Source of the DNA: Cellvibrionaceae bacterium
GTDB lineage: Bacteria > Pseudomonadota > Gammaproteobacteria > Pseudomonadales > Cellvibrionaceae
NCBI GenBank assembly: GCA_021151525.1
Contig: JAGKXD010000034.1
Coordinates: forward strand, 1 to 37,895
DNA: 37,895 nucleotides
Reading direction: 5' to 3'
Below are positions 1-9,725 of the stretch, piece after piece. How positions within the stretch are numbered: the stretch's first letter is position 1; each line of letters starts with the position of its first letter. A program made the translations under genes and the position numbers. The notes under the pieces are model-generated. The model ran no database searches, was not told the DNA's origin, and saw only the letters and a list, made by a program, of their open reading frames with translations.

Positions 1-8
1 GTATTCCT

Positions 9-2366
9 ATGAATAATTTACAAAGTAAAATATTTGTATTTTTTATGGCGTTGTTATTCGTCGTTATGGCATTTATTTTGTTGATGGTTTACCGAACAAC
101 CTACACGCACACACAAACACAAATTGCAGAACAGTTGGATGCCGGTAACGCAGTCGTACAAAACGAGCTTGAATCTCGAAAACGTTACGTTGGTAGTACC
201 TCGCGAACTATTACTAAAGATTTTAATTTAATAGAACAGGTAGTTAGCCGCGATGCGAATTCAATCGGTGCCGCTATAGAAAGTTACCGTGGCAGAGCGG
301 GTGCTACATTCTCAGTGGTTACCGATATTAAAGGTAATATTATTGCTAGCACCTTAAACGATATGGAAATTGATCGAAAGTTACCCTTCGGTAGTTTTAA
401 AGAAGATGAAATTGCAAAAGCTCAAAGCATTTACGGTATATATAAAGATCGCGCTTATCAAGTATTTATATGGCCGCTATATGCCCCAGAGCCAAACCAA
501 ATTGCCTGCTTGGTTATGGGCTATATGCTAGATGATGGGTTGGCAAAACGCCTACAAAAGTTAACTGGGTTAGACGTATCTTTTATTCAGCATGGGAAAG
601 TATTTGCATCAAGTTTAGATAATACAGAGAGGCAACTTTTAAATAGCTCGAAAATTTCCTTAGCATCCACAAATCAATTACAAACGGCAAGTTTTGATAA
701 TGTTGATTATGTTACCTACGCAGCGCCTTTGCTAACAAGTGACGGTCAAACAATAACGATTTTATTACAACGCTCGCTAACTGATGCATTGCGTGATTAT
801 AAATCATTACAGATACAATTAGTCGCCACTCAAATTTTAAGCCTAATGCTTGCAGCGATAGGTGCATTTTTTATTGCCAGTACAATTACGCGTCCATTAC
901 GTAGAATGACCGAATATGTAAAACGTATTGCTGCAGGCAAATACAGCGAACCACTGCCTGAAGACGGTAAAGGCGAAATTGGTATTTTAGTGAAAGAATT
1001 TACGCATATGCAGCATGAAATTGCTGAGCGTGAAGCCTCTATTTTGCATCTTGCTTACCATGACGCTCTGACTGGCCTACCTAACCGTAACGACTTCCAG
1101 CGTCAGGTGCAAACCCGCTTGGATTTAACGCGCGTTGACAATAGTAGGGCCGCCATTTTTGTCATGGATTTAGATAATTTCAGCGATATCAATGTAACTC
1201 TCGGACATCTTTCAGGCGATTTATTATTAAAAAAAGTAGCGGAACGTTTGTTGCTCGAATGCAGGGCTGGCGATCATATAGCCCGCCTTGGTGGTGACGA
1301 ATTTGCAATATTAATGGGAGACTTCGTCAGTATTCACGATGTTATTCAACTCGTCATGCATTATAGGCAAATCTTTAATGCTACATTTGAGGTAGAAAAT
1401 ATTTCGCTTACAGTGAATGCGACATTTGGTGTGGCCATTTACCCGGAGCATGCAGAAAATGCTGGCACCTTAATGCAGCGCGCTGAAGTTGCTATGTACA
1501 TTGGCAAGCGAAAAAAAATGCCATATTCAATTTATAACAGTAGTCAAGATCACCACAGTGTGTTGCGTTTAGCGTTGATGAGTGAGTTAAAGTCTGCTAT
1601 TGAAAATAATGAGTTAGTGCTGCACTACCAACCCAAGCTCGAATTAGCTACAAACACGATTAACGCCGTTGAAGCTCTCGTTCGGTGGATACATCCTGCG
1701 CATGGGTTTATCAACCCGAATGATTTTATCCCCTTGGCGGAACAAACCGGCAACATACGTTTGCTTACACGCTGGGTCATTAACAGTGCTTTCGCGCAAA
1801 GTAAACAGTGGCGTAATGAACACAATTTTGATTTAACGGTATCCATCAATATATCCGCAGTGGATTTATTAGATCCCGCTTTTCTAACCTATGTAAAATC
1901 TCAAATTAATGCGCACCAGCTCCCGCCGCAATCTGTAGTGTTTGAAGTGACTGAAAGCGCAGTTATGGATGATCCTGAAAAGGCAATTGCAATTTTGAGC
2001 CAGCTTCACACCATGGGTATTGGATTGTCTATTGATGATTTTGGCACAGGTTACTCATCAATGGCGCAATTAAAACGCTTACCGGTGCATGAATTAAAAA
2101 TTGACAAAAGTTTTGTATTGGATGTGGTCAATAGTGAAGATGATAAAATTATTGTTCGTTCAACGATAGAGCTTGCACACAACATGCATTTACATGTTGT
2201 AGCTGAAGGTGTCGAAAATGTTGCTACGCTCGAATTATTAAAAGACCTAGATTGCGATTCGGCTCAAGGCTTTTATCTTTCAAAACCTATGGATGCTTTC
2301 ATGTTTGAAAAATGGCTGCATAGTTCACAATACGAGGTTGCTCGCATTGCACAGGATAATTCATGA
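9..2366 (+). CDS. Membrane-bound GGDEF-EAL c-di-GMP enzyme with periplasmic sensor and HAMP
   Basis: A predicted inner-membrane enzyme that could both make and break down cyclic di-GMP. Membrane segments lie at about residues 8-28 and 270-292. They flank a roughly 240-residue periplasmic region that resembles a Cache-type sensor. A HAMP linker follows (about 292-345), then GGDEF (about 350-510) and EAL (about 525-770). The cyclase motif GGDEF (428-432) is intact, with an RxxD inhibitory site at R419-D422. The EAL side keeps E555 of EALVRW, N614, E647, D676-D677, K699, E733 and QGF 753-755, so neither domain looks degenerate. The window starts 8 bases before the ATG, so its promoter and ribosome site are not visible. 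The outer-membrane barrel gene follows after 13 bp and is probably cotranscribed. The domain calls are secure; the net activity and the ligand are unknown. Confidence 0.93.
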   Translation: MNNLQSKIFVFFMALLFVVMAFILLMVYRTTYTHTQTQIAEQLDAGNAVVQNELESRKRYVGSTSRTITKDFNLIEQVVSRDANSIGAAIESYRGRAGATFSVVTDIKGNIIASTLNDMEIDRKLPFGSFKEDEIAKAQSIYGIYKDRAYQVFIWPLYAPEPNQIACLVMGYMLDDGLAKRLQKLTGLDVSFIQHGKVFASSLDNTERQLLNSSKISLASTNQLQTASFDNVDYVTYAAPLLTSDGQTITILLQRSLTDALRDYKSLQIQLVATQILSLMLAAIGAFFIASTITRPLRRMTEYVKRIAAGKYSEPLPEDGKGEIGILVKEFTHMQHEIAEREASILHLAYHDALTGLPNRNDFQRQVQTRLDLTRVDNSRAAIFVMDLDNFSDINVTLGHLSGDLLLKKVAERLLLECRAGDHIARLGGDEFAILMGDFVSIHDVIQLVMHYRQIFNATFEVENISLTVNATFGVAIYPEHAENAGTLMQRAEVAMYIGKRKKMPYSIYNSSQDHHSVLRLALMSELKSAIENNELVLHYQPKLELATNTINAVEALVRWIHPAHGFINPNDFIPLAEQTGNIRLLTRWVINSAFAQSKQWRNEHNFDLTVSINISAVDLLDPAFLTYVKSQINAHQLPPQSVVFEVTESAVMDDPEKAIAILSQLHTMGIGLSIDDFGTGYSSMAQLKRLPVHELKIDKSFVLDVVNSEDDKIIVRSTIELAHNMHLHVVAEGVENVATLELLKDLDCDSAQGFYLSKPMDAFMFEKWLHSSQYEVARIAQDNS

Positions 2367-2379
2367 GACGAGGGCGCAT

Positions 2380-3633
2380 ATGCTAGCTATATTGCAACGA
2401 GTAATATTCATTGCGCTTACTTATTTTTTTGCAACATCTTCTCTGGCTGAAATAAATGGCCTAATTGATGTGCGCACTGTTTACGCCGATGACACACGGT
2501 CTTGGTTGTACGAAGGCTTGGGAAAGCAACGTTTTGATAATGCGCATGATGGCGTGAAATTGGGACAAGCTGTTTTAGATTTACGAGCTAATCTAGCGGA
2601 TACCATTACCGGTAAGCTAGTTATTAATGGTTATGATGATCGTACCGGTTTTGTAGATATCACAGAGGCTTATGTGCAGTGGAAACCTCTACCGATCAAT
2701 GGTTATAGGTTCAAGGCAAAACTCGGTGCATTTTTCCCAGCTGTGTCTTTAGAAAATGGTGGTGTGGGTTGGACTAATCCATGGATGCTATCAACATCCG
2801 CTATTAATAATTGGGTTGGAGAAGAGCTGCGCACTATCGGAACAGAATTTTCATGGGGTAGGCCAGGGCAATTACATAATTCGCCGCATGACGTTGAATT
2901 TATTTCTGCATTTTTTACCGCTAATGATCCTGCTACAAGTCTACTCGCATGGCGTGGGTGGAGTCTTGGTGACAGAATTACCGGCCTAACAGAAAGCTTG
3001 CCGCTACCACGTTTGCCAAGTATTTATGGTGCGAGCGGAATTTTTGATTCTCAAGGCAACCGCGACAAACCTTTTACAGAGATTGATCATCGTTATGGCT
3101 ATTATGTCGGCGCCAATTATGGCTATAACAATTGGTTTAGCATTCGCACCTTGCATTACGATAACCGTGGAAATCCGCTAGGTATTTATGAGGGGCAATG
3201 GTCATGGAAAACAAGCTTTGATCATATCGCCATTAAGGCAGACCTAGACAATAATTATTCCATTCTTGCTCAATCAATGCGTGGAAAAACGTTGTGGGGT
3301 GTAGAGGATTATGGTGTTAATTCAGCTTATAAGTCTTGGTATTTTCTAGTCAGTAAAGTTGTAGGTAAGTACCGTATTAGCACACGCTATGATCATTTTA
3401 CCATGGAGGATAATGATCATATACCCGGCGACAATAATGCCGAGGATGGTCATGCAGTTGCGTTGAATGTTATGTACATGATTAACGATGCCAATCAAAC
3501 GGGTATCGAATATTTAAAGATTTTCAGTCATCGTGCTGGGCGAGAATATTTAACGGATGAATTTGGTAAGAGTGCAGTCGGCCCTGCGAAAAATGAAGTC
3601 AGTATACAAATTTTCTATCGCTATAAATTTTAA
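2380..3633 (+). CDS. Outer-membrane beta-barrel (porin-like) protein
   Basis: A 417-residue exported protein. I place the start at the ATG at 2380, not at an in-frame ATG at 2293 inside the upstream gene. The 2380 start gives a clean signal peptide (hydrophobic stretch, then SSLA before EI) and has a GAGACGAGGG stretch just upstream. The mature part is rich in alternating aromatic and polar residues with many Gly, Asn, Asp and Tyr. It ends in YRYKF, the C-terminal aromatic signature of outer-membrane barrels. It lies 13 bp behind the GGDEF-EAL gene, which suggests cotranscription and perhaps a surface or uptake function under c-di-GMP control. I do not recognise a specific porin family, so the substrate is unknown. 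Its 3' end is only 13 bp from the convergent phosphorylase gene. Confidence 0.8.
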   Translation: MLAILQRVIFIALTYFFATSSLAEINGLIDVRTVYADDTRSWLYEGLGKQRFDNAHDGVKLGQAVLDLRANLADTITGKLVINGYDDRTGFVDITEAYVQWKPLPINGYRFKAKLGAFFPAVSLENGGVGWTNPWMLSTSAINNWVGEELRTIGTEFSWGRPGQLHNSPHDVEFISAFFTANDPATSLLAWRGWSLGDRITGLTESLPLPRLPSIYGASGIFDSQGNRDKPFTEIDHRYGYYVGANYGYNNWFSIRTLHYDNRGNPLGIYEGQWSWKTSFDHIAIKADLDNNYSILAQSMRGKTLWGVEDYGVNSAYKSWYFLVSKVVGKYRISTRYDHFTMEDNDHIPGDNNAEDGHAVALNVMYMINDANQTGIEYLKIFSHRAGREYLTDEFGKSAVGPAKNEVSIQIFYRYKF

Positions 3634-3646
3634 GTATATCAATCGT

Positions 3647-6202
3647 TCAAGCTAATCTTGTTTGCCAAAAAATTAAGCGGTTTTCGGCTGGAATCGATGC
3701 TAACGAGTGGCTAGGTATTACGCGAGCCGTAAAATGCTCTAGAGGTCTGTTATTGAATAAGGAGGCAGTATAGCGATAGGCATTTATTGCGCCTTCAATT
3801 TGATGCATTAGCGCGAATTCTATAAGTACTGCTGGGTCATTCGCGGTTGAATCAGCAATTAATTGAACTTTAACCGCCTCAGGTTTTATGCCACCGAGAT
3901 AAATACTCACTGCAATATTGCTTATTGAGGCAGCAGATGTTTTCTGCAAGTCGCTAATGTGAATTTCATGCCAATGCTTATGCAACTCTCTTGACCACTC
4001 TTCTAATTTTTTTGCTTCACGTAATTCATTGGCTTGACGGACGTTGAGATTATTTGCAGCAGGAATATAAAATTTATCTAAATATTCTTTCAGCATGCGA
4101 ACACTACCAAAGCGAGTGGTCAACTTAAGCATACTGGCGCGCATGTATTTGAGCCATTCCAAGGGAAGGCCCTGATTATCTCTATAGTAAAAAAGCGGAA
4201 TGACCTGTGATTCAAGTAAGCAATACAATTGCTCTGCATCCAGTGCATCATCTGTCATGCTAGCAATATTATTTTCCTCACCGCTGACATTCTCATTGCG
4301 CCCAATAGCCCAGCCTACATCTTGTTCATAGGCCTCTGCCCACCAACCATCAAGGGTTGAAATATTTAAGCCGCCGTTTACTAAAACTTTCATGCCACTA
4401 GTACCACACGCCTCCCAAGGACGGCGAGGTGTATTAATCCATACATCTACACCGCGCACCAACTCTTGCGCTAAGGTTATGTCGTAATCTTCAATAAAAA
4501 CAACGTGCCGACCCACATCATAGAGTCTAATAAATTGATGCCACGCTTGTAGGGCAAGCTTTCCGGGCTCATCAGCAGGATGCGCTTTTCCAGCAACCAA
4601 GAGTTGAACTGGTCGAGCATCATTTGTGAGCAATGCAGCAAGGCGCGCGGGATCATGTAGCAATAAATTCGGGCGCTTATATTCAGCAAATCGACGCGCA
4701 AAACCCAAGGTGAGAATGTTGGGATCTAATGGCATGGCAATATTTGTAACACAGTTGGGTGCTGAGGCACGATTTTGCACTTGATGGGTTAATCGCTCGC
4801 GAACATATTGCACTAAGTGATCGCGCTCACGTGTTGCCATTTGCCAGAGTTGTGTGTCACTAATGTGTTGGGGTGAATCAACAGATAAGGATTCAGTAAA
4901 TTCTCGCCAGCGATCTTTACCGCATTGAATTTCCCATAATTCGTCCGCCGAGGAGGAATCCCAGCTAGGAATATGAATGCCGTTAGTAACATGACCAATA
5001 GGAATTTCTCGTGTAGGCCAGCGCGGAAATAACGGTTGAAAAATTTGTTGGCTGACTTTTTCATGCAGCTCGCTTACTGCATTCGTATATGCGCAGGTGT
5101 TCATGGCAAGATAGGCCATGTTAAAGTTGTTTACCTCTGAGCCATCTGCTTTCCCCAGCTTGAGGATTAATTCAACATCAACATTCAGCTCTTGCGCTAT
5201 TTCAAAAATATAAGGGCGCAACAGATCATCCGAGTAAATATCAAATCCTGCTGCCACCGCTGTGTGGGTTGTGAAAATATTTCCGCTGCGAGTAGCCCAT
5301 AAAGCAGTTTCGAATGTAGAGCGATGCTTTTTTCTGTGAGAGTTAATTCGTTCCAGAGTTGCAAACGCAGCATGCCCCTCATTGAGATGACAGATGTCCA
5401 CATCTAAATTAAGCGCCTCAATCAATCGCCAACCACAAATTCCCAGCGCAAGTTCTTGCATTAAACGTAGTTCTAAATTGCCGCCATAAAGTGTGCTGGT
5501 GATATCGCGATCTACAATTTGATTGCAGGGGTCATTGCTGTCCAATAAATACAATGAGACTTTACCTACTTGTGCATGCCAAACGCGAAAGCGTACATGG
5601 CGACACAAAAATTGCGTGTCAATATGAAGCCAGCTCCCATCACTTGCGCGCAAAGGTTGCACTGGTAAAGTTCCGGGGTCATTAAATAAATAGGTTTCTT
5701 GTTGCCAACCATTCGCGTTAAAGTTTTGCCGAAAGTAGCCTTGTTGGTATAACAAACCAATACCAATTAGCGGAACACCAAGATCACTAGCTGTTTTTAA
5801 AAAATCTCCTGCCAACATTCCCAATCCACCGGCATAAAGTGGCAGTGCCTCACACAAACCAAATTCCATACTAAAGTATGCAATTGTTCGTAGGGAATTA
5901 TTAAATGATTTACCGGTACGATAATTTTTGGTGAACCAACCAGAGGGTTCTAAATATTCTTGCTGCGCTACAACCATTCTGTGCAATTCATGCAAAAACT
6001 GTGAATCCTGAGACAACTGTTGAAAAACTTGATCGCTGGTTAATTGTAAAACGCAAATAGGGTTTTGAGTTTGCTCCCATACATCGCAGTTAATCGTTTT
6101 CCATAGTAAATCACCTGTGTGATTCCAACTCCAATGTAAATCTAATGCAAGCTCGCGAAGTACATGCAGATTTTCAGGAAGAGGGCGATGAAAAACGGGC
6201 AT
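3647..6202 (-). CDS. glgP: Alpha-glucan phosphorylase (GT35)
   Basis: Glycogen/maltodextrin phosphorylase, which releases glucose-1-phosphate from the non-reducing ends of alpha-1,4-glucans using pyridoxal phosphate. The 851-residue length and an N-terminal region starting with a LHWSWN motif match the shorter bacterial alpha-glucan phosphorylase subfamily (DUF3417 plus GT35), not the E. coli MalP/GlgP type. Family blocks seen are SMEFG with LPLYAGGLG (111-127), HLNEGHAAF (272-280), GFARRFAEYKRP (500-511) and EACGTSGMK (597-605). K605 is the expected pyridoxal phosphate lysine. The gene starts 18 bp after the end of the lactate dehydrogenase gene on the same strand, so the two probably share a transcript. 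A phosphorylase-kinase-alpha-like gene lies about 8 kb away. Confidence 0.95.
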   Translation of the reverse strand: MPVFHRPLPENLHVLRELALDLHWSWNHTGDLLWKTINCDVWEQTQNPICVLQLTSDQVFQQLSQDSQFLHELHRMVVAQQEYLEPSGWFTKNYRTGKSFNNSLRTIAYFSMEFGLCEALPLYAGGLGMLAGDFLKTASDLGVPLIGIGLLYQQGYFRQNFNANGWQQETYLFNDPGTLPVQPLRASDGSWLHIDTQFLCRHVRFRVWHAQVGKVSLYLLDSNDPCNQIVDRDITSTLYGGNLELRLMQELALGICGWRLIEALNLDVDICHLNEGHAAFATLERINSHRKKHRSTFETALWATRSGNIFTTHTAVAAGFDIYSDDLLRPYIFEIAQELNVDVELILKLGKADGSEVNNFNMAYLAMNTCAYTNAVSELHEKVSQQIFQPLFPRWPTREIPIGHVTNGIHIPSWDSSSADELWEIQCGKDRWREFTESLSVDSPQHISDTQLWQMATRERDHLVQYVRERLTHQVQNRASAPNCVTNIAMPLDPNILTLGFARRFAEYKRPNLLLHDPARLAALLTNDARPVQLLVAGKAHPADEPGKLALQAWHQFIRLYDVGRHVVFIEDYDITLAQELVRGVDVWINTPRRPWEACGTSGMKVLVNGGLNISTLDGWWAEAYEQDVGWAIGRNENVSGEENNIASMTDDALDAEQLYCLLESQVIPLFYYRDNQGLPLEWLKYMRASMLKLTTRFGSVRMLKEYLDKFYIPAANNLNVRQANELREAKKLEEWSRELHKHWHEIHISDLQKTSAASISNIAVSIYLGGIKPEAVKVQLIADSTANDPAVLIEFALMHQIEGAINAYRYTASLFNNRPLEHFTARVIPSHSLASIPAENRLIFWQTRLA

Positions 6203-6220
6203 AAAAAATTACCTGCTAAA

Positions 6221-7219
6221 CTAAACCAAACACATTTTATCCATTTCGCCAGATTCAAAATGCGTGATGTTAGAAATGGTGGTGGTGCTAATTGCGGTCA
6301 ATGCTTCTCGTGTAAAAAATGCTTGATGGCCGGTAATGACCACATTGGGAAATGTCAGCAGGCGTGCAAATATGTCATCCTGCAATACTTGATTCGATTT
6401 GTTTTCAAAAAATAACGCACTTTCTTCTTCGTATACATCCAAACCCAAGTAGCCAATTTTTTTTGATTTTAATGCGCCAATAACTGCAGGCGTATCGATC
6501 AGTGCGCCGCGCCCTGTGTTAATTAGCATTACGCCGTCCTTCATTTGTTCAATACTTTTGGTGTTGATAAGATGTGTGGTTTCAGTGGTAAGCGGGCAGT
6601 GCAATGAAATAATGTCACACGAGGGATAGAGCGTCTCAAGGTTTGTATAATGAACACCTTTAGCGACGAGCTCGGCATTAGGGTTTATATCGTGTGCAAT
6701 GATTTTGCACGCCAGCCCTAACATAATATTTGCAAATACCAGCCCAATTTTTCCAGTACCTATGATCCCGATAGTTTTATTGACTAAATCAAAACCGAGC
6801 AAACCATCAAGCGAATAATCGTTTTCTCGAATACGGTTATGCGCTCGATGCAAATTGCGATTTAGCATTAAAATCAAACCCAATGTATGCTCTGCAACAG
6901 CATGCGGGGAATAATCTGCCACACGAGCGACTGTGAGCTTATGCTCTCTAGCCGCGGTTATATCCACTTGGTTGAACCCCGCACAACGCAACGCGATAAG
7001 TTGTACGCCTTCATTTGCCAATGCAGCAATAACCTGTGCATCGACTTGGTCATTTACAAAACAACACACGGCACCACAGCTTTTCGCTAAAGGTGTAGTG
7101 TTGATACTCAGTGGAACCTCATAAAAACAGAGTTCATGCTTTTTTGCTTTCAGCGCATCGTTCGCGCGGTTCAGATACTCGCGATCATAGGCTTTACTAT
7201 TAAAAATGGCGACTTTCAT
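6221..7219 (-). CDS. ldhA: Fermentative D-lactate dehydrogenase
   Basis: NAD-dependent D-2-hydroxyacid dehydrogenase that interconverts pyruvate and D-lactate in the cytoplasm. The 332-residue protein carries the dinucleotide-binding GTGKIG (154-159), the catalytic Arg in NTGRGALID (R237), a Glu in DVYEEES (about 264-266) and the catalytic His in ITGHQAFFT (H298). The DVYEEESALFFEN stretch and the HQAFFT ending are typical of LdhA rather than of glycerate or phosphoglycerate dehydrogenases. The ATG has a GGAG ribosome site about 6 bases upstream. The gene sits upstream of the phosphorylase gene, which suggests that glucan breakdown and lactate formation are expressed together. I looked for an FNR/ANR site upstream and found no good match. 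Confidence 0.93.
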   Translation of the reverse strand: MKVAIFNSKAYDREYLNRANDALKAKKHELCFYEVPLSINTTPLAKSCGAVCCFVNDQVDAQVIAALANEGVQLIALRCAGFNQVDITAAREHKLTVARVADYSPHAVAEHTLGLILMLNRNLHRAHNRIRENDYSLDGLLGFDLVNKTIGIIGTGKIGLVFANIMLGLACKIIAHDINPNAELVAKGVHYTNLETLYPSCDIISLHCPLTTETTHLINTKSIEQMKDGVMLINTGRGALIDTPAVIGALKSKKIGYLGLDVYEEESALFFENKSNQVLQDDIFARLLTFPNVVITGHQAFFTREALTAISTTTISNITHFESGEMDKMCLV

Positions 7220-7412
7220 TCTAGCTCCATTTTAGCAATACATATTTTGCTCTGGGCCTTAAACGTTAAACAGAATGTTGTGATAAAACAACAAGAGAGA
7301 TGCTTAGGATAGCCTGAGCTAATCGATGATTCATTGCGCTAAAACAAGTAAATTGAAAACTCACTAAACACCTATTCGGCTGCGAGTGCGTGATGCTAAA
7401 TGGGAAAATGGC

Positions 7413-9326
7413 TTAAGCAATACAAATCGCCGATTTACCTTTATGTTTTGCTTCGTACATGGCTTTATCAGCGGTTTTTAATAAATCATCCGCTGAAATA
7501 TTCTGGTCTCCCGAATGAACTACAATACCAATGCTTACTCCTACCTGAGCTAGCTCTTTGCCAATTTGAACGGGAGCGGAAATGCTCGCGAGCAATTTTT
7601 CTGCTACTTTTTGCGCATCGTCAACACCGGATACAAGATTCTCTAATAATACAGTGAACTCATCTCCTGATAAACGTAATGCAGTGTCTGATTGGCGTAT
7701 GCACGCCAATATGCGTTGCGCTATTTCAACAAGTAAAATATCACCGGCTTCATGACCCAAAGTATCGTTAACGATTTTAAAATTATCCAAATCAAGAAAT
7801 AACACGGCCATCGATTTCTGGTTTCGATTGGATCTGGCAATAGCCTTAGGCAGTATTTCAAACAGAGCTCTTCTGTTAGGCAGCCCCGTGAGCGGATCAA
7901 GAAGTGCCTCGCGTTCTCTTATTGCTTCTGCCCGTTTGCGCTCAGTAATATCGTGCAAAAACGCGCTAAAAATCTTTTGGCCTTCAATATCAATTGCGCG
8001 AATACGTATTTCAACATCGAGACTAGAGCCATCTTTTCTAATTGCAGGCAACTCTAAACGTTGATCAAGTACTTTCGCTTCACCCGTGTTCAAATAATGC
8101 TGCATTCCTATGCGATGCGCTTCACGCATTTTTTCAGGAATAATTAAGTCTTCAATCGTCGTTCCAATTGCTTCCTCTGCGGTCCAGCCAAATGTTTCGA
8201 ACGCTAATCGGTTCCAAGCGCTGACGACTCCTGATGAATCAATACAAACGTAAGCATCGTTTGCATTTTCAAGCACTGTTCTTAATTCACTCTCTCGACG
8301 GAGAAGACTTTTTTGAAAGAGAATTTTTTGTGCCATTGAATGTGAAAGCATTTCATTGGATGTTCGTAATTCATTGGTGCGTTCGTCAACTCTTTTTTCA
8401 AGATCTCTGTGCAAAGCAGCAAGCGAAGCTTCAGCTACTTTTCGAGCCTGAATATTTTCAACAATTGCAATAAAACAATCTAAAGAGCCGTCCATAGTGA
8501 CTTGCTTAGTTACACCTATACTGATCCAGATTATCTCGCCATCCTTACGAACGTAACGTTTATCGAGGTAATAATGATCAATTCGGCCTTCAATTAATTC
8601 CTGGTCTAAATATAAACTTTTGCTAAGATCTTCTGGGAAGGTGATGTTTTGAAAAGTAAGTTTTGTTAGCTCGTCGCTGCTGTAACCAACGATTTTACAT
8701 AGCGCATCATTTACGCGAAGCCAACGGCCATTTGGTGCTACCAAGGCAATTCCCACTGCAGCACGCTCAAACATGGTACGAAAACGCGCATCGCTCTCCT
8801 CAATGGCATCCGCCATGTTATGAAGATGCAACACAAAAGCTTCATGTTGATGAATCTCTTTGTTTACCATTGCTGCCAAATCAGCAAATACTTCAAGTTC
8901 TTCTGGTGTAAGTTCACGAGGTTTAGTGTCAACAACACAAAAGGTGCCTAAGGCTAAACCGGTTGAATTGCATATAGGGACACCAGCGTAAAATCTCACA
9001 CAGGGATCACCTTCAACGGAGGAGTTATCCGCAAAACGTAAATCCAGTTTTGCATCGGGAACTAAGGTTAACTCAGATTGCAAAATGGTATGAGTACAGA
9101 ATGTCGAATCTCTTGGAATCTCTTTTGCGCCAATTCCAACGCTGGACTTAAACCACTGCCGATCTTTGTCCATAAAGCTAATCATTGCCATAGGAACACC
9201 GAGGGTACGTGCTGCTAGGCGAGTGATTCTGTCAAAAGCGGGATCGGGAGGTGAGTCCAATAAGTTAAGCGAATGAAGCGCATTAAGGCGTTCTTTTTCG
9301 TTATTGGGCAGTAATGCTGCGGGCAT
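7413..9326 (-). CDS. GAF-PAS-PAS-GGDEF diguanylate cyclase
   Basis: A cytoplasmic diguanylate cyclase with three sensor modules and no membrane segments. Numbered from a GTG at 9338, the order is GAF (about 20-165), PAS (185-300), a short coiled coil (300-345), PAS with PAC (350-468) and GGDEF (475-641). The active-site motif is SGDEF (557-561), a variant found in many active cyclases. An RxxD inhibitory site (R548-D551) stands five residues before it, so product feedback inhibition is likely. I prefer the ATG at 9326: a GAG element lies about 7 bases upstream, whereas the GTG at 9338 has no ribosome site. This gives 637 residues. It is separated by 193 bp from ldhA downstream and may be its own unit. 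The signal sensed by GAF or PAS is unknown. Confidence 0.92.
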   Translation of the reverse strand: MPAALLPNNEKERLNALHSLNLLDSPPDPAFDRITRLAARTLGVPMAMISFMDKDRQWFKSSVGIGAKEIPRDSTFCTHTILQSELTLVPDAKLDLRFADNSSVEGDPCVRFYAGVPICNSTGLALGTFCVVDTKPRELTPEELEVFADLAAMVNKEIHQHEAFVLHLHNMADAIEESDARFRTMFERAAVGIALVAPNGRWLRVNDALCKIVGYSSDELTKLTFQNITFPEDLSKSLYLDQELIEGRIDHYYLDKRYVRKDGEIIWISIGVTKQVTMDGSLDCFIAIVENIQARKVAEASLAALHRDLEKRVDERTNELRTSNEMLSHSMAQKILFQKSLLRRESELRTVLENANDAYVCIDSSGVVSAWNRLAFETFGWTAEEAIGTTIEDLIIPEKMREAHRIGMQHYLNTGEAKVLDQRLELPAIRKDGSSLDVEIRIRAIDIEGQKIFSAFLHDITERKRAEAIREREALLDPLTGLPNRRALFEILPKAIARSNRNQKSMAVLFLDLDNFKIVNDTLGHEAGDILLVEIAQRILACIRQSDTALRLSGDEFTVLLENLVSGVDDAQKVAEKLLASISAPVQIGKELAQVGVSIGIVVHSGDQNISADDLLKTADKAMYEAKHKGKSAICIA

Positions 9327-9338
9327 GTTGCGTCTCAC

Positions 9339-9725
9339 TATTGCTAAGAGTCGTTAATTTCCCATTCCAATCTACATTCGTGCGTAACGGATGCCACAAG
9401 ATGTAATTTTTTATAACTCATTCATCGAATCTCCTCAGTGTAGATCAGCTTAATTTCGCTGGCTACAAATACTAGAACAGGAAATAGAGAATCGGTTGTG
9501 CTTCAACTTGTACAGATCGATAGAGCAGATCGGCAATATGGCAGAAAGAATATCAAACATTCAGTGACTGGTTAAGGTGAGGAAGGTTTTTTTGCTTGCG
9601 ATTATTGTTGTAGGCCTTGCTTATGTATGTATTGATTTTCCTTTATCTTTGCATGATTTTTTGCTGTTCTTAACCGACAATAATAGATAATAACTAAACT
9701 TCATTTCATAGCATCGGAACACATC
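9339..9725. other. Divergent intergenic region of 387 bp
   Basis: Lies between the divergent GAF-PAS-GGDEF and COG4705-like genes and should hold both promoters. No open frame of convincing length is present. A direct repeat CAGATCG occurs at 9513-9519 and 9526-9532. A weak candidate promoter for the plus-strand gene is TTGCTG (9661-9666) with GATAAT (9686-9691), but the 19 bp spacer is long. Nothing else stands out. Confidence 0.5.

Noticed and set aside
2293..2379. In-frame upstream ATG for the outer-membrane barrel gene
   Set aside because: It would put 29 extra residues, encoded inside the EAL gene, in front of a well-formed signal peptide.
7220..7412. FNR/ANR site or terminator upstream of ldhA
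   Set aside because: TTGTGATAAAACAA only partly resembles the TTGAT-N4-ATCAA box. The hairpin GCTTAGG-ATAG-CCTGAGC at 7302-7319 has no proper T-run.
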